From Eubacterium_U album (GTDB lineage: Bacteria > Bacillota > Clostridia > Lachnospirales > Lachnospiraceae), in assembly GCF_025336545.1 (NCBI RefSeq), contig NZ_JAODBU010000003.1, positions 371,583 through 435,582 of the forward strand: a stretch of 64,000 bases of DNA, written 5' to 3'. This document shows, one piece after another, positions 8,301 to 17,342 of this stretch. Under the pieces are notes generated by a model, which saw only the letters and a program-made list of their open reading frames with translations, did no database searches and was not told the DNA's origin. The translations under genes and the position numbers were made by a program. Each line of letters opens with the position of its first letter. The first letter of the stretch is position 1.

Positions 8301-9202
8301 TACTTAACCCATTGGGTGTACCTTCTCGTATGAATATCGGACAGGTGCTTGAAATCCACTTTAGTTTAGCTGCTAAGGTATTAGGATTTAACATTGCTAC
8401 ACCGGTATTTGATGGTGCGGATGAAAATGATATTATGGATACTCTCGAATTAGCTAATGATTATGCTAATATGGAATGGGGAGATTTCAAAGAAAAATAT
8501 AATGATACATTACGTGAAGATGTAATGTCTTACCTTGAGGAACATCTTGACCACAGAGAAGAGTGGAAGGGTGTACCAATTTCAAGAAATGGTAAGGTAA
8601 GATTAAGAGATGGTAGAACAGGTGAATATTTTGATAGCCCGGTTACAATCGGATTCATGCATTACCTTAAACTCCATCACTTGGTTGATGATAAGATTCA
8701 TGCACGTTCAACAGGTCCTTACTCACTTGTTACTCAGCAGCCACTTGGTGGTAAAGCTCAGTTCGGTGGACAGAGATTTGGTGAAATGGAAGTTTGGGCG
8801 CTTGAAGCTTATGGCGCATCATATACTCTTCAGGAAATCTTAACGGTTAAGTCTGATGATGTTGTTGGACGTGTTAAGACATATGAAGCAATTATTAAAG
8901 GTGAGAATATTCCACAGCCTGGAATTCCAGAGTCATTTAAGGTTCTTTTGAAGGAACTTCAGTCACTTGCCTTAGATGTTAAGGTATTAGATGAAAATGA
9001 CGAAGAAGTAGAATTAAAGGAAAGCATTGATTATGGTGAAACAAACATAAATGCAATTATTAACAACGATAGAAACTTTAATTCAAATAAAGAAAATGCC
9101 AATGATTTTGAAAAAGCTGGTTATACAACACAGGAATTCGTTAACGAAGAACTTCAGGCAGTTGGCGCATCAGAAGATGTTTCTAGTGACGACAACGAGT
9201 AG
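5369..9202 (+). CDS. rpoB: DNA-directed RNA polymerase subunit beta
   Basis: The 1277-residue product is full-length. The rifampicin pocket (SSQLSQFMDQNNPLGELTHK, about residues 489-508, then RRLSALGPGGLSRD) has the drug-sensitive residues D, H and S at the usual resistance positions. Near the C-terminus KAQFGGQRFGEMEVWALEAYGA forms part of the active-site cleft. AAGGGGTG at 5359-5366 favours the ATG at 5369; a second ATG two codons later is possible. rpoC follows after 18 bases. Confidence 0.98.
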   Translation: MSMEKKRIRPVKSGRSLRMSYSRQKEVLDMPNLIEVQRNSYEWFLSDGLKEALDDISPIEDYSQNLSLEFVDFKLCVEDKKYTIEECKERDATYAAPLKVKVRLHNKETGEFTEHDIFMGDLPLMTETGTFVINGAERVIVSQLVRSPGIYYGVSHDKVGKEIFTSTVIPNRGAWLEYETDSNDIFSVRVDRTRKVPVTVLIRALGIGTNAEIIDLFGEEPKLLASFEKDPSEGYQDGLLELYKKIRPGEPLSVDSAESLITGMFFDSRRYDLAKVGRYKFNKKLALKNRIKGHVLAEDVVDATTGEVLANAGDRVTEEMAIKIQNAAVPAVWIQTEIRNEKVLSNMMVDINSYVDFDCTDLGVNEAVFYPVLEEILQENDTEEDLKDAISRRIHELIPKHITKEDILASINYCMNIECGIGTADDIDHLGNRRIRAVGELLQNQYRIGLSRMERVVRERMTTQDLEGISPQTLINIKPVTAAVKEFFGSSQLSQFMDQNNPLGELTHKRRLSALGPGGLSRDRAGFEVRDVHYTHYGRMCPIETPEGPNIGLINSFATYARINEYGFVEAPYRRVDKSDPSNPRVTDEVVYLTADEEDNYTVAQANEPLDENGYFIHNNVSGRYREETSQFPKKRIDLMDVSPRMVFSVATSMIPFLQNDDANRALMGSNMQRQAVPLMTTEAPVIGTGMEAKAAVDSGVCVVAKRAGVVERATSKEITIKYDDNGEKETYHLLKFQRSNQGNCYNHRTIVFKGDHVEAGEVIADGASTSNGEIALGKNPLIGFMTWEGYNYEDAVLLSERLVQDDVYTSIHIEEYETDARDTKLGPEEITNDVPGVGDEARKDLDERGIIRIGAEVRAGDILVGKVTPKGETELTPEERLLRAIFGEKAREVRDTSLKVPHGTSGIVVDAKVFKRENGDELAPGVNESVRIYIAQKRKISVGDKMAGRHGNKGVVSRVLPVEDMPFLPNGRPLDIVLNPLGVPSRMNIGQVLEIHFSLAAKVLGFNIATPVFDGADENDIMDTLELANDYANMEWGDFKEKYNDTLREDVMSYLEEHLDHREEWKGVPISRNGKVRLRDGRTGEYFDSPVTIGFMHYLKLHHLVDDKIHARSTGPYSLVTQQPLGGKAQFGGQRFGEMEVWALEAYGASYTLQEILTVKSDDVVGRVKTYEAIIKGENIPQPGIPESFKVLLKELQSLALDVKVLDENDEEVELKESIDYGETNINAIINNDRNFNSNKENANDFEKAGYTTQEFVNEELQAVGASEDVSSDDNE

Positions 9203-9220
9203 TAGAAGGGAGATTTGATC

Positions 9221-12200
9221 ATGACAGATAACAACATTAGTGAACAGGTGGCATTTGACAAGATTAAAATCGGTCTTGCATCACCGGAAAAGATCAGAGA
9301 ATGGTCAAAGGGTGAAGTAACAAAACCAGAGACAATTAACTACAGAACTTTAAAGCCTGAAAAGGACGGATTGTTTTGTGAAAAAATCTTTGGACCTAGC
9401 AAAGACTGGGAATGTCATTGTGGAAAATATAAGAAAATCAGATATAAAGGTGTCATTTGTGATAGATGTGGTGTTGAAGTAACTAAGGCCAGCGTTCGTA
9501 GAGAGCGTATGGGTAGAGTTGAACTTGCAGCTCCTGTATCACACATTTGGTACTTCAAGGGTATCCCATCGAGAATGGGATTAATCCTTGATATATCTCC
9601 AAAGGTATTGGAAAAAGTATTGTATTTTGCATCATACATTGTACTTGACCCAATGGATACAAATCTTGAGTACAAGCAGGTTTTATCTGAAAAAGAATTC
9701 AGAGAAGCTTATGAAGAATATGCAGGAAAATTCAGAGTAGGCATGGGTGCTGAAGCTATTAAAGAATTACTTGCAGCTATAGATTTGGATAAAGAAGCTG
9801 AAGAACTTAAAGCAGAGTTATTTGAAGCAACAGGTCAGAAAAAGACTAAGATTGTTAAAAGACTTGAAGTTATGGAAGCTTTCAGAAGTTCAGGAAACAA
9901 ACCTGAATGGATGATTCTTGATGTAGTACCTGTAATTCCACCTGACTTAAGACCTATGGTACAGTTAGATGGTGGTAGATTTGCTACATCAGATTTAAAT
10001 GATTTATACAGAAGAATCATAAATAGAAATAACCGTCTTAAGAGACTTCTTGAATTAGGCGCTCCGGAAATCATTGTTAGAAACGAAAAGAGAATGCTTC
10101 AGGAAGCTGTAGACGCGTTAATCGATAATGGTAGAAGAGGAAGACCTGTAACTGGTCCTGGAAACAGAGCTCTTAAGTCATTATCAGACATGCTTAAAGG
10201 TAAGCAGGGACGTTTCCGTCAGAACTTACTTGGTAAGCGTGTTGACTATTCAGGACGTTCAGTTATCGTTGTAGGACCGGAACTTAAGATTTATCAGTGC
10301 GGTCTTCCAAAAGAGATGGCTATTGAATTGTTCAAACCATTTGTTATGAAAGAATTAGTGGCAAATGGAACAGCACACAATATTAAGAGTGCTAAGAAGA
10401 TGGTAGAAAGATTACAGACAGAAGTATGGGATGTATTAGAGGATGTAATTAAAGAACATCCGGTTATGCTTAACCGTGCCCCTACACTTCACAGACTTGG
10501 TATTCAGGCATTTGAACCTGTTTTAGTTGAAGGTAGAGCTATTAAGCTTCATCCACTTGTATGTACAGCTTATAATGCCGACTTCGATGGTGACCAGATG
10601 GCCGTGCATCTTCCATTGTCAGTAGAAGCACAGGCAGAATGTAGATTCTTATTATTGTCACCAAACAACTTATTAAAACCATCAGATGGTGCACCTGTAG
10701 CAGTTCCTTCACAGGATATGGTACTTGGTATTTACTATTTGACAATGGATAAATATGTTGATTATTCAGATGATGAGAAACTTGTTAAGACATTAGAAAA
10801 GGCAAAAGTTTACGAAGATGAAGACAGTATCAGAAAAGAATTAAATGATGGAAAAATTGATGTTGATTCAATGATTAAATTCCATGCAGATGACAGAGTT
10901 GTAATTTGTAAAACTATTGACGTTTTAGGACGTAGCTTTAGCAATGAAAATCAGGCAATTCTCGCATATGAAAATGGAGAAATTACTCTTCACCAGAAGA
11001 TTCGTGTAAAGAGAACTGTATACAACAATGAAGGTAAGGAAATTACAGGTGTTGTTGATGCGACTCTTGGACGTTTAATATTTAATGAAATCCTTCCACA
11101 GGATTTGGGATTTGTTAAGAGAGAAACAGATGAAGACTTCCTTAAATTAGAAGTTGGATTCCACGTAGGAAAGAAACAGTTGAAACAGATTCTTGAAAAA
11201 GTAATCAATAACCATGGCGCAACAAAGACTGCTGAAGTTTTAGATGATATCAAGGCTATGGGTTATAAGTTCTCAACAAGAGCTGCCATGACAGTTTCAA
11301 TTTCTGATATGACAGTACCTGCAGCTAAACAGCAGATTTTAGATGATGCTGAAGAAACTGTAGAAAAGATTACAAAGAACTATCGTCGTGGTTTCTTAAC
11401 AGATGAAGAAAGATACAAAGAAGTAATTACAACATGGCAGAAAGCCGATGATGAAATTACAAAAGCCCTTCTTACAGGACTTGATAAATATAATAACATC
11501 TTTATGATGGCTGACTCTGGTGCCCGTGGTTCTGATAAGCAGATTAAACAGCTTGCCGGTATGCGTGGTTTGATGGCCGATACATCAGGTAGAACTATTG
11601 AGTTGCCTATTAAGTCAAACTTCCGTGAAGGTCTTGACGTTTTGGAATACTTCATTTCAGCTCATGGTGCTAGAAAAGGTATGGCAGATACAGCGTTAAG
11701 AACAGCCGATTCAGGATACTTAACAAGACGTCTTGTTGATGTATCACAGGATTTAATTATTCGTGATGTTGACTGTTGTGAAGGAAAGGCAATTCCATTT
11801 ATGGAAATCGAAGCTTTCACAGACGGCGGTGAAGTAATTGAAAGTCTTGAAGAAAGAATTACAGGAAGATATTCTGCAGAAACAATTTATGATGCAGAAG
11901 GAAATATCATTGTAAAAGCAAACCACATGATTACACCAAAGCGTGCAGCAAAGGTTGTAGCTACAGGTGTAGACAAGGTTAAGATTCGTACAATTCTTAC
12001 ATGTAAATCACATGTAGGTGTATGTTCTAAGTGTTACGGTGCTAACATGGCTACAGGTCAGTCAGTACAGGTTGGTGAAGCAGTTGGTATTATTGCTGCT
12101 CAGTCAATCGGTGAACCTGGTACACAGCTTACAATGAGAACATTCCACTCAGGTGGTATCGCCGGAGATGATATTACACAGGGTCTTCCTAGAGTAGAAG

Positions 12201-13000
12201 AATTATTTGAAGCTAGAAAGCCAAAGGGTCTTGCTATTATTGCTGAATTTGGTGGAAGAGCTGAAATTAAAGAAAATAAAAAGAAACGTGAAATTGTTAT
12301 TACTAATGATGAAACAGGCGAATCAAAGACATATTTGATTCCTTACGGTTCAAGAATTAAGATTCTTGACGGTGCAATCCTTGAAGCAGGTGACGAACTT
12401 ACAGAAGGTAGTATAAACCCACACGATCTCTTAAAGATTAAGGGACTTCGTGCAGTTCAGGATTATATGATTCGTGAAGTACAGAGAGTTTACCGCTTAC
12501 AGGGTGTAGAAATTAATGATAAGCACGTTGAAGTAATTGTACGTCAGATGCTTAAGAAGATTAAGGTTGACACAGCAGGAGATTCAGAATTCCTTCCAGG
12601 TACATCAGTTGACGTTCTTGATTTCAATGAAACAGTAGAACGCTTGCAGGAAGAAGGAAAAGAAGTTCCAACAGGTACTCAGGTAATGCTTGGTATCACA
12701 AAGGCCAGCCTTGCTACAAATTCATTCTTATCAGCAGCTTCATTCCAGGAAACAACAAGAGTTCTTACAGAAGCAGCTATTAATGGTAAGGTTGATCCAC
12801 TTGTAGGTCTTAAGGAAAACGTAATCATTGGTAAATTAATCCCTGCAGGTACAGGTATGAAGAGATACCGTTCTGTAAAATTAGATACTGATGACAATAT
12901 TGCAAATGCAATAAACGATGATGATGTTTTATCATTCTCAGAAAATGAAGAAATTACATCAGAAGACGTTGTTGCGGTTAGCGAAGATACAGAAGAATAA
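9221..13000 (+). CDS. rpoC: DNA-directed RNA polymerase subunit beta'
   Basis: The 1259-residue product carries the catalytic NADFDGDQMAVH loop near residue 450, whose three aspartates hold the active-site magnesium. It also has the N-terminal zinc finger (CHCGKYKKIRYKGVICDRCG) and the second zinc site (CKSHVGVCSKCYG) near residue 930. The ATG at 9221 is preferred over a TTG at 9215 because AGAAGGGAG at 9204-9212 is 8 bases from it. It has no large lineage insertion, as usual for clostridia. Confidence 0.98.
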   Translation: MTDNNISEQVAFDKIKIGLASPEKIREWSKGEVTKPETINYRTLKPEKDGLFCEKIFGPSKDWECHCGKYKKIRYKGVICDRCGVEVTKASVRRERMGRVELAAPVSHIWYFKGIPSRMGLILDISPKVLEKVLYFASYIVLDPMDTNLEYKQVLSEKEFREAYEEYAGKFRVGMGAEAIKELLAAIDLDKEAEELKAELFEATGQKKTKIVKRLEVMEAFRSSGNKPEWMILDVVPVIPPDLRPMVQLDGGRFATSDLNDLYRRIINRNNRLKRLLELGAPEIIVRNEKRMLQEAVDALIDNGRRGRPVTGPGNRALKSLSDMLKGKQGRFRQNLLGKRVDYSGRSVIVVGPELKIYQCGLPKEMAIELFKPFVMKELVANGTAHNIKSAKKMVERLQTEVWDVLEDVIKEHPVMLNRAPTLHRLGIQAFEPVLVEGRAIKLHPLVCTAYNADFDGDQMAVHLPLSVEAQAECRFLLLSPNNLLKPSDGAPVAVPSQDMVLGIYYLTMDKYVDYSDDEKLVKTLEKAKVYEDEDSIRKELNDGKIDVDSMIKFHADDRVVICKTIDVLGRSFSNENQAILAYENGEITLHQKIRVKRTVYNNEGKEITGVVDATLGRLIFNEILPQDLGFVKRETDEDFLKLEVGFHVGKKQLKQILEKVINNHGATKTAEVLDDIKAMGYKFSTRAAMTVSISDMTVPAAKQQILDDAEETVEKITKNYRRGFLTDEERYKEVITTWQKADDEITKALLTGLDKYNNIFMMADSGARGSDKQIKQLAGMRGLMADTSGRTIELPIKSNFREGLDVLEYFISAHGARKGMADTALRTADSGYLTRRLVDVSQDLIIRDVDCCEGKAIPFMEIEAFTDGGEVIESLEERITGRYSAETIYDAEGNIIVKANHMITPKRAAKVVATGVDKVKIRTILTCKSHVGVCSKCYGANMATGQSVQVGEAVGIIAAQSIGEPGTQLTMRTFHSGGIAGDDITQGLPRVEELFEARKPKGLAIIAEFGGRAEIKENKKKREIVITNDETGESKTYLIPYGSRIKILDGAILEAGDELTEGSINPHDLLKIKGLRAVQDYMIREVQRVYRLQGVEINDKHVEVIVRQMLKKIKVDTAGDSEFLPGTSVDVLDFNETVERLQEEGKEVPTGTQVMLGITKASLATNSFLSAASFQETTRVLTEAAINGKVDPLVGLKENVIIGKLIPAGTGMKRYRSVKLDTDDNIANAINDDDVLSFSENEEITSEDVVAVSEDTEE

Positions 13001-13041
13001 AAAATCAAAAGCAATATACTTGCATTTGATAATATAAAAGA

Positions 13042-13132
13042 CAGTTCGTAACCATCCTGTCTATAAACAAAACTAAGGATTTAATTTATGAAAAAAAGAG
13101 CGCCTTAGTGTGCTCTTTTTTTGTTACGAACT
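13042..13132 (+). terminator. Terminator of rpoBC with outer pairing arms
   Basis: AAAAAAAGAGC and GCTCTTTTTTT (about 13091-13121) form the core hairpin with its T-run. Outside it, AGTTCGTAAC (13043-13052) pairs with GTTACGAACT (13123-13132), giving a larger cloverleaf-like fold. Confidence 0.8.
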
Positions 13133-13214
13133 ATAAAACATCTGCTGCGCGAGTGGTGATTATAGTTTAAATAAGTATATTATAAAGTGCTGTTTGATAA
13201 AGGAGCAATTAATT

Positions 13215-13943
13215 ATGGTAGAAGGTTTTAATCCTGTAAGATATTCAATTATTAAAGGTAAATGTCCAAGAGAAATAGTAATGCTTGTTGGAAATGGGTG
13301 TAAATGGCGTAAATGCAGATTTTGTGATTATCATTTAGACTCAAGCCCTGACAAAGAATTTAATTATAAAATAAATAAAGCTGAACTTGAAAAAGTGACA
13401 GGAATGTTTGGTGAACTTGAAGTAATAAATTCAGGAAGTTTTGTAGATCTAGATGGAAATACAATTAAAATGATTAAGGATATTTGCGTAAATAAAAAAA
13501 TAAAAAAAATTCATTTTGAATGTCATTGGATTCATAAAGATGAAGTTAAAGAATTTAAAAAGGAATTTATGGATTTGGGAGTAGAACCTGTAATTAGACT
13601 CGGATTAGAAACTTTTGATTATGACTTTAGAGAAAATTATCTTGTTAAAGGAATAGATGAAAAAAATCCGAAAATAATAGCTGAATATTTTGATGAAATT
13701 AATTTGCTTCAAGGAATAGAAGGACAAACAGCCGAATCTATGATTTGGGATATAGAAATGGGCTTAAAGCATTTTAAACGTGTATATGTAAATATTATGA
13801 CAGAAAATGGAATGCCGATAAAGCCTGATAAAATGGTTATTGAGCAATTTAGAACAAAAGTATATCCACGATTTAAAGATAATGATAAAGTGGATATTCT
13901 ATTAGAAAATACAGATTTTGGAGTTGGAGAGAATAAATGTTAA
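13215..13943 (+). CDS. Radical SAM-like protein, candidate queuine-salvage lyase
   Basis: The 242-residue protein has three clustered cysteines, C29, C34 and C37, in GCKWRKCRFCDYH (a CX4CX2C spacing), which can hold a 4Fe-4S cluster as in radical SAM enzymes. Later segments such as IHFECHWIHKDEV and PVIRLGLETFDYDFRENYLVKG fit a small radical SAM barrel. It overlaps the next gene, a queuosine-precursor transporter, by 7 bases. That pairing suggests a role like QueL, the radical SAM queuine lyase described in Clostridioides difficile. The function is inferred from context; the fold is more certain. ATG 13215 is chosen because AAAGGAG at 13199-13205 fits it. Confidence 0.65.
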   Translation: MVEGFNPVRYSIIKGKCPREIVMLVGNGCKWRKCRFCDYHLDSSPDKEFNYKINKAELEKVTGMFGELEVINSGSFVDLDGNTIKMIKDICVNKKIKKIHFECHWIHKDEVKEFKKEFMDLGVEPVIRLGLETFDYDFRENYLVKGIDEKNPKIIAEYFDEINLLQGIEGQTAESMIWDIEMGLKHFKRVYVNIMTENGMPIKPDKMVIEQFRTKVYPRFKDNDKVDILLENTDFGVGENKC

Positions 13944-14653
13944 ATGAAATTTTATTAATAGGTTCAATAATTGTAATTTATGGAATGACGCTTGTATTGT
14001 ATAGAATTTTTGGAAAACAGGGATTATATACATTTACAATAATTGCAACAATAGGCGCTAATATCGAAGTTTTAATAGTTATTAATGCATTTGGAATGGA
14101 AATGACATTAGGAAATGTGTTATTTGCTTCTACATTTTTAATAACGGATATAATAAGTGAAATATATGGAAAAAAAGATGCTAAACTTGCGGTATATTTG
14201 GGTATATCTACATCAATTGCTTTTATAATTTTGTCGCAGTGGTGGCTTCAGTATATCCCTGCAGAAAGCGATTTTGCGATGCCTGCAATGAAGACAATTT
14301 TTTCAAATACACCAAGATTAATGCTTACAAGTATGATTGTATATGCCATAGTACAGCAATTTGATGTGTGGGCATATCATAAATGGTGGGAATTTACTAA
14401 AAAGAAGTTTGGTAATGAAAGAAAATATTTATGGATTAGAAACAATGGTTCAACACTTGTATCACAGTTCTTAAATAATCTATTATTTTCACTTGGTGCA
14501 TTTTGGGGAATACATTCAACATCAACAATAATAAAAATTGTAATTTCCAGTTATGTGATATTTATTGTAACAAGCCTTGCTGATACACCTTTTGTATATT
14601 GTGCAAGATTGATTTATGATAAAAATAAAGAAAAAGATAAATTTAAAAAGTAA
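13937..14653 (+). CDS. Queuosine precursor transporter, VUT/YhhQ family
   Basis: The 238-residue membrane protein has about six hydrophobic segments and the family-typical stretches ANIEVLIVINAFGMEMTLGNVLFASTFLITDIISEIYGKK and WIRNNGSTLVSQFLNN (charged and polar residues within membrane helices). VUT/YhhQ proteins import queuine or preQ1/preQ0. The start overlaps the radical SAM gene, so the two are translationally coupled. Which precursor is carried cannot be read from sequence. Confidence 0.85.
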   Translation: MLNEILLIGSIIVIYGMTLVLYRIFGKQGLYTFTIIATIGANIEVLIVINAFGMEMTLGNVLFASTFLITDIISEIYGKKDAKLAVYLGISTSIAFIILSQWWLQYIPAESDFAMPAMKTIFSNTPRLMLTSMIVYAIVQQFDVWAYHKWWEFTKKKFGNERKYLWIRNNGSTLVSQFLNNLLFSLGAFWGIHSTSTIIKIVISSYVIFIVTSLADTPFVYCARLIYDKNKEKDKFKK

Positions 14654-14703
14654 AGATTAAATGTACATGTGATGTAAGAAAAAAATAATATAATATATAA
14701 AAA

Positions 14704-14760
14704 TGGTGCCTTATAGATTGAAAGAACTTTTAGTTTGAAACAATCTGTAGGGCATTTTTT
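14704..14760 (+). terminator. Terminator after the queuosine pair
   Basis: GTGCCTTATAGATTG pairs with CAATCTGTAGGGCA, followed by TTTTTT at the end of the stem. Confidence 0.75.
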
Positions 14761-14864
14761 GTGTGCTGATTATGTACAAAATTCTAAGCAATTAAAAATA
14801 ATATTTTTACTGAATTACTATATGAAAGATTTTAAGCAATTAACATTAATGCTATTGTTTGATA

Positions 14865-15129
14865 AAAAAGAGAACTAAATATACCTACAATACAGCAACA
14901 GATTATTATTACAAAGTAACATCTTATGTAAATAATCAGGAATCGGGTTTATCAGATCCTATTTCAGAAAATTTGTTATGTAATGCTTACAGGAAGTCCT
15001 GGAATTTCTCATGTAGTAAATTATTCAGGGGGAGCTGTAACATATGTGGGACAAAGACAGATTCTTACTTCATACGGTTCAGGTTTGGCATTGCCAACTA
15101 TTAAATTAACTAACAGTTTAACATATTAA
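14865..15129 (+). pseudogene. Remnant of a secreted or surface protein gene
   Basis: Two reading frames hold pieces of one protein. The first gives TATDYYYKVTSYVNNQESGLSDPIS, which resembles the end of a fibronectin III-like domain. A second frame from about 14986 gives GSPGISHVVNYSGGAVTYVG and ends at the TAA at 15127-15129. There is no start codon with a ribosome binding site and at least one frameshift. The flanking intergenic DNA (14761-14860 and 15130-15271) shows nothing else but the por promoter. Confidence 0.5.
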
Positions 15130-15140
15130 AGCGTTAACTA

Positions 15141-15169
15141 TTGAAAATAATGTGTAATTTGCTTATAAT
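15141..15169 (+). promoter_or_regulatory. Promoter of porCDAB
   Basis: TTGAAA at 15141-15146, 17 bases, TATAAT at 15164-15169, about 100 bases before porC. Confidence 0.7.
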
Positions 15170-15271
15170 ACTCTTTATATGCAGTTAGTTAAAGTGCTTT
15201 CGAATTTATTAATTCAATCCAGATAACACATAAATGCATAAAGAACAATTTATGAAAAGGAAAGAAAAAAG

Positions 15272-15844
15272 ATGAAAGATACGCTTGAAATCAGATGGCA
15301 CGGACGTGGAGGACAAGGTGCCAAAACAGCAGCTTTGCTTTTAGCAGAAGTGGCGTTTAAAACAGGTAAATATGCTCAGGGTTTCCCTGAATATGGTCCT
15401 GAAAGAATGGGTGCGCCAATTACTGCTTACGACAGAATAAGTGATTCAGAAATTCGAGTTCATTCGAATATTTATGATCCGGAATTTGTAGTTGTAGTTG
15501 ATGAAACTTTATTAGAGATTGTTGATGTTACAGCAGGTCTTAAAGAAGATGGAGCAATTCTAATTAATACTGCAAAAAGTAAGGAAGAAATATTACCACT
15601 GTTAAAAGGATATAAAGGAAAAGTTTACACAGTTGATGCCAGAAAGATTTCAATGGAAACTCTTGGTAAAAATTTCCCTAATACACCAATGCTTGCAGCT
15701 ATAGTAAAGGTTACAGGAGTAATCGATGATGAAACATTCTTGAATGAGATGGAAGGTTCATTCAAGCATAAATTTGCAAGAAAACCTGAAGTAATTGAAG
15801 GAAATATGCAGGCTCTTAAGGTAGCTTTAAGGGAGGTTAAATAA
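15272..15844 (+). CDS. porC: Pyruvate/2-oxoacid:ferredoxin oxidoreductase, gamma subunit
   Basis: The 190-residue protein opens with TLEIRWHGRGGQGAKTAALLLAEVA, the glycine-rich signature of the gamma domain, and contains YGPERMGAPITAY. It is the first of four genes in the order gamma-delta-alpha-beta, the order known for four-subunit POR. The complex oxidatively decarboxylates pyruvate (or branched 2-oxoacids) to acyl-CoA and reduces ferredoxin. Substrate choice, pyruvate or 2-oxoisovalerate, is not settled by sequence reading. It touches porD with no spacer. Confidence 0.9.
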   Translation: MKDTLEIRWHGRGGQGAKTAALLLAEVAFKTGKYAQGFPEYGPERMGAPITAYDRISDSEIRVHSNIYDPEFVVVVDETLLEIVDVTAGLKEDGAILINTAKSKEEILPLLKGYKGKVYTVDARKISMETLGKNFPNTPMLAAIVKVTGVIDDETFLNEMEGSFKHKFARKPEVIEGNMQALKVALREVK

Positions 15845-16156
15845 ATGGCAAAGACAGATATAACAAAGTTAGGAACTGATGTAGCATGGCAGGATGTTAC
15901 AAGAGGTAACACAGTTGTAGGCTGTGGAACAACAAAGCAGTTTGTAACAGGCGATTGGACAAATGTAGCACCTGTTATAGATGAAGAAAAATGCAAACAG
16001 TGTTTATTATGCGTACCTTGTTGCCCGGATAGCGCAATTCCGGTAAAAGATTACAAGAGATGTGCAATAGATTATGATCATTGTAAAGGATGTGGAATTT
16101 GTGTTAAAGCATGTCCATTTGGAGCAATAAAGATGGAGGTGAAGAAGAATGCCTAA
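15845..16156 (+). CDS. porD: Pyruvate/2-oxoacid:ferredoxin oxidoreductase, delta (ferredoxin) subunit
   Basis: The 103-residue protein carries two 4Fe-4S motifs, CKQCLLCVPCCPD and CKGCGICVKACP, in its C-terminal half, as in the bacterial-ferredoxin-like delta subunit that passes electrons from the active site to free ferredoxin. Its 3' end overlaps porA by 8 bases. Confidence 0.92.
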   Translation: MAKTDITKLGTDVAWQDVTRGNTVVGCGTTKQFVTGDWTNVAPVIDEEKCKQCLLCVPCCPDSAIPVKDYKRCAIDYDHCKGCGICVKACPFGAIKMEVKKNA

Positions 16157-17342
16157 GAAAGTACAGATGTCAGGAAATGAAGCAGTTGCAAATGCTTTAA
16201 GACAGATTAATCCGGATGTATTTCCAATGTTTCCAATCACACCATCAACTGAAATTCCACAGTATTTTGCAAATTATGTATCAAATGGATTAGTTGATAC
16301 AGAATTTATTACAGTTGAAAGTGAACATAGTTCAATGTCAGCAGCAATTGGTGCATCAGCAGCAGGAGCGAGAGCATTGACAGCAACATCATCTGCAGGA
16401 CTCGCATTTATGTGGGAAGTATTAGGTGTTGCAGCATCTCATAGAGTACCTGTTGTATTAGCAGCAGTTTGTAGAGCTCTTACAGGCCCTCTTAACATTA
16501 ACTGTGATCATTCAGATACAATGGGAGCAAGAGATTCAGGTTGGATTCAGTTATATGCTGAAACAAATCAGGAAGCATATGACAATATGGTTATGGCTTA
16601 CAGAATTGCAGAACATAAGGATGTTATGTTACCAATTATGATTTGCCAGGATGGATTTATTACAAGTCATGCCGTAATGAATATGGAATTACTTGATGAT
16701 GATGTAGTAAAGAATTTCGTTGGAGAATATGAGCCGGAAGATTATTTGCTCAATCCAAATGAAACATATGCAGTAGGACCATATGCCATCACTGATTACT
16801 ATATGGAATCAAGAAAAGCACAGTCTCATGCAATGGAAAATGCAAAGCAGGTAATTAAAGATATTGCAGAAGAATTTGAAAAAATATCAGGACGTAAATA
16901 CGGTCTTATTGAAGAATATAGAATGGAAGATGCTGAATATGCAGTTGTTATTATAGGTTCAGCTGCAGGAACAACAAAGGAAGCAATCGACCATATGAGA
17001 GAAAATGGTGAAAAGGTAGGTCTTATAAAAGTAAGATCATTCAGACCTTTCCCTGGAGAAGAAATTGCAGCTTCACTTAAAAAATGTAAGGCTGTAGCAA
17101 TAATGGACAGATCTGAAAGCTTTTCAACAAATGGAGGCCCATTAGGAGCAGAGACAATGCAGGCAATGTACACAGCAAGATGTACAGCTCTTACAATTGA
17201 TATCATGTATGGTATTGGTGGACGTGATGTTACAGTTGATGACATGATTAATGTATATGATACATTAAAAGACATCGCAGCAACAGGAGAAACAGGTGAC
17301 GTTTACAGATACATGGGATTAAGAGATAAGGAGGCAAAATAA
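16149..17342 (+). CDS. porA: Pyruvate/2-oxoacid:ferredoxin oxidoreductase, alpha subunit
   Basis: The 397-residue protein matches the alpha chain. The N-terminus SGNEAVANALRQINPDVFPMFPITPSTEI is the conserved domain I, with the threonine and proline region near the active site, and ESEHSSMSAAIGASAAGARALTATSSAGL follows. A C-terminal domain (VGLIKVRSFRPFPGEEI) completes it. It overlaps porD and is followed directly by porB, consistent with equimolar production. Confidence 0.93.
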   Translation: MPKKVQMSGNEAVANALRQINPDVFPMFPITPSTEIPQYFANYVSNGLVDTEFITVESEHSSMSAAIGASAAGARALTATSSAGLAFMWEVLGVAASHRVPVVLAAVCRALTGPLNINCDHSDTMGARDSGWIQLYAETNQEAYDNMVMAYRIAEHKDVMLPIMICQDGFITSHAVMNMELLDDDVVKNFVGEYEPEDYLLNPNETYAVGPYAITDYYMESRKAQSHAMENAKQVIKDIAEEFEKISGRKYGLIEEYRMEDAEYAVVIIGSAAGTTKEAIDHMRENGEKVGLIKVRSFRPFPGEEIAASLKKCKAVAIMDRSESFSTNGGPLGAETMQAMYTARCTALTIDIMYGIGGRDVTVDDMINVYDTLKDIAATGETGDVYRYMGLRDKEAK

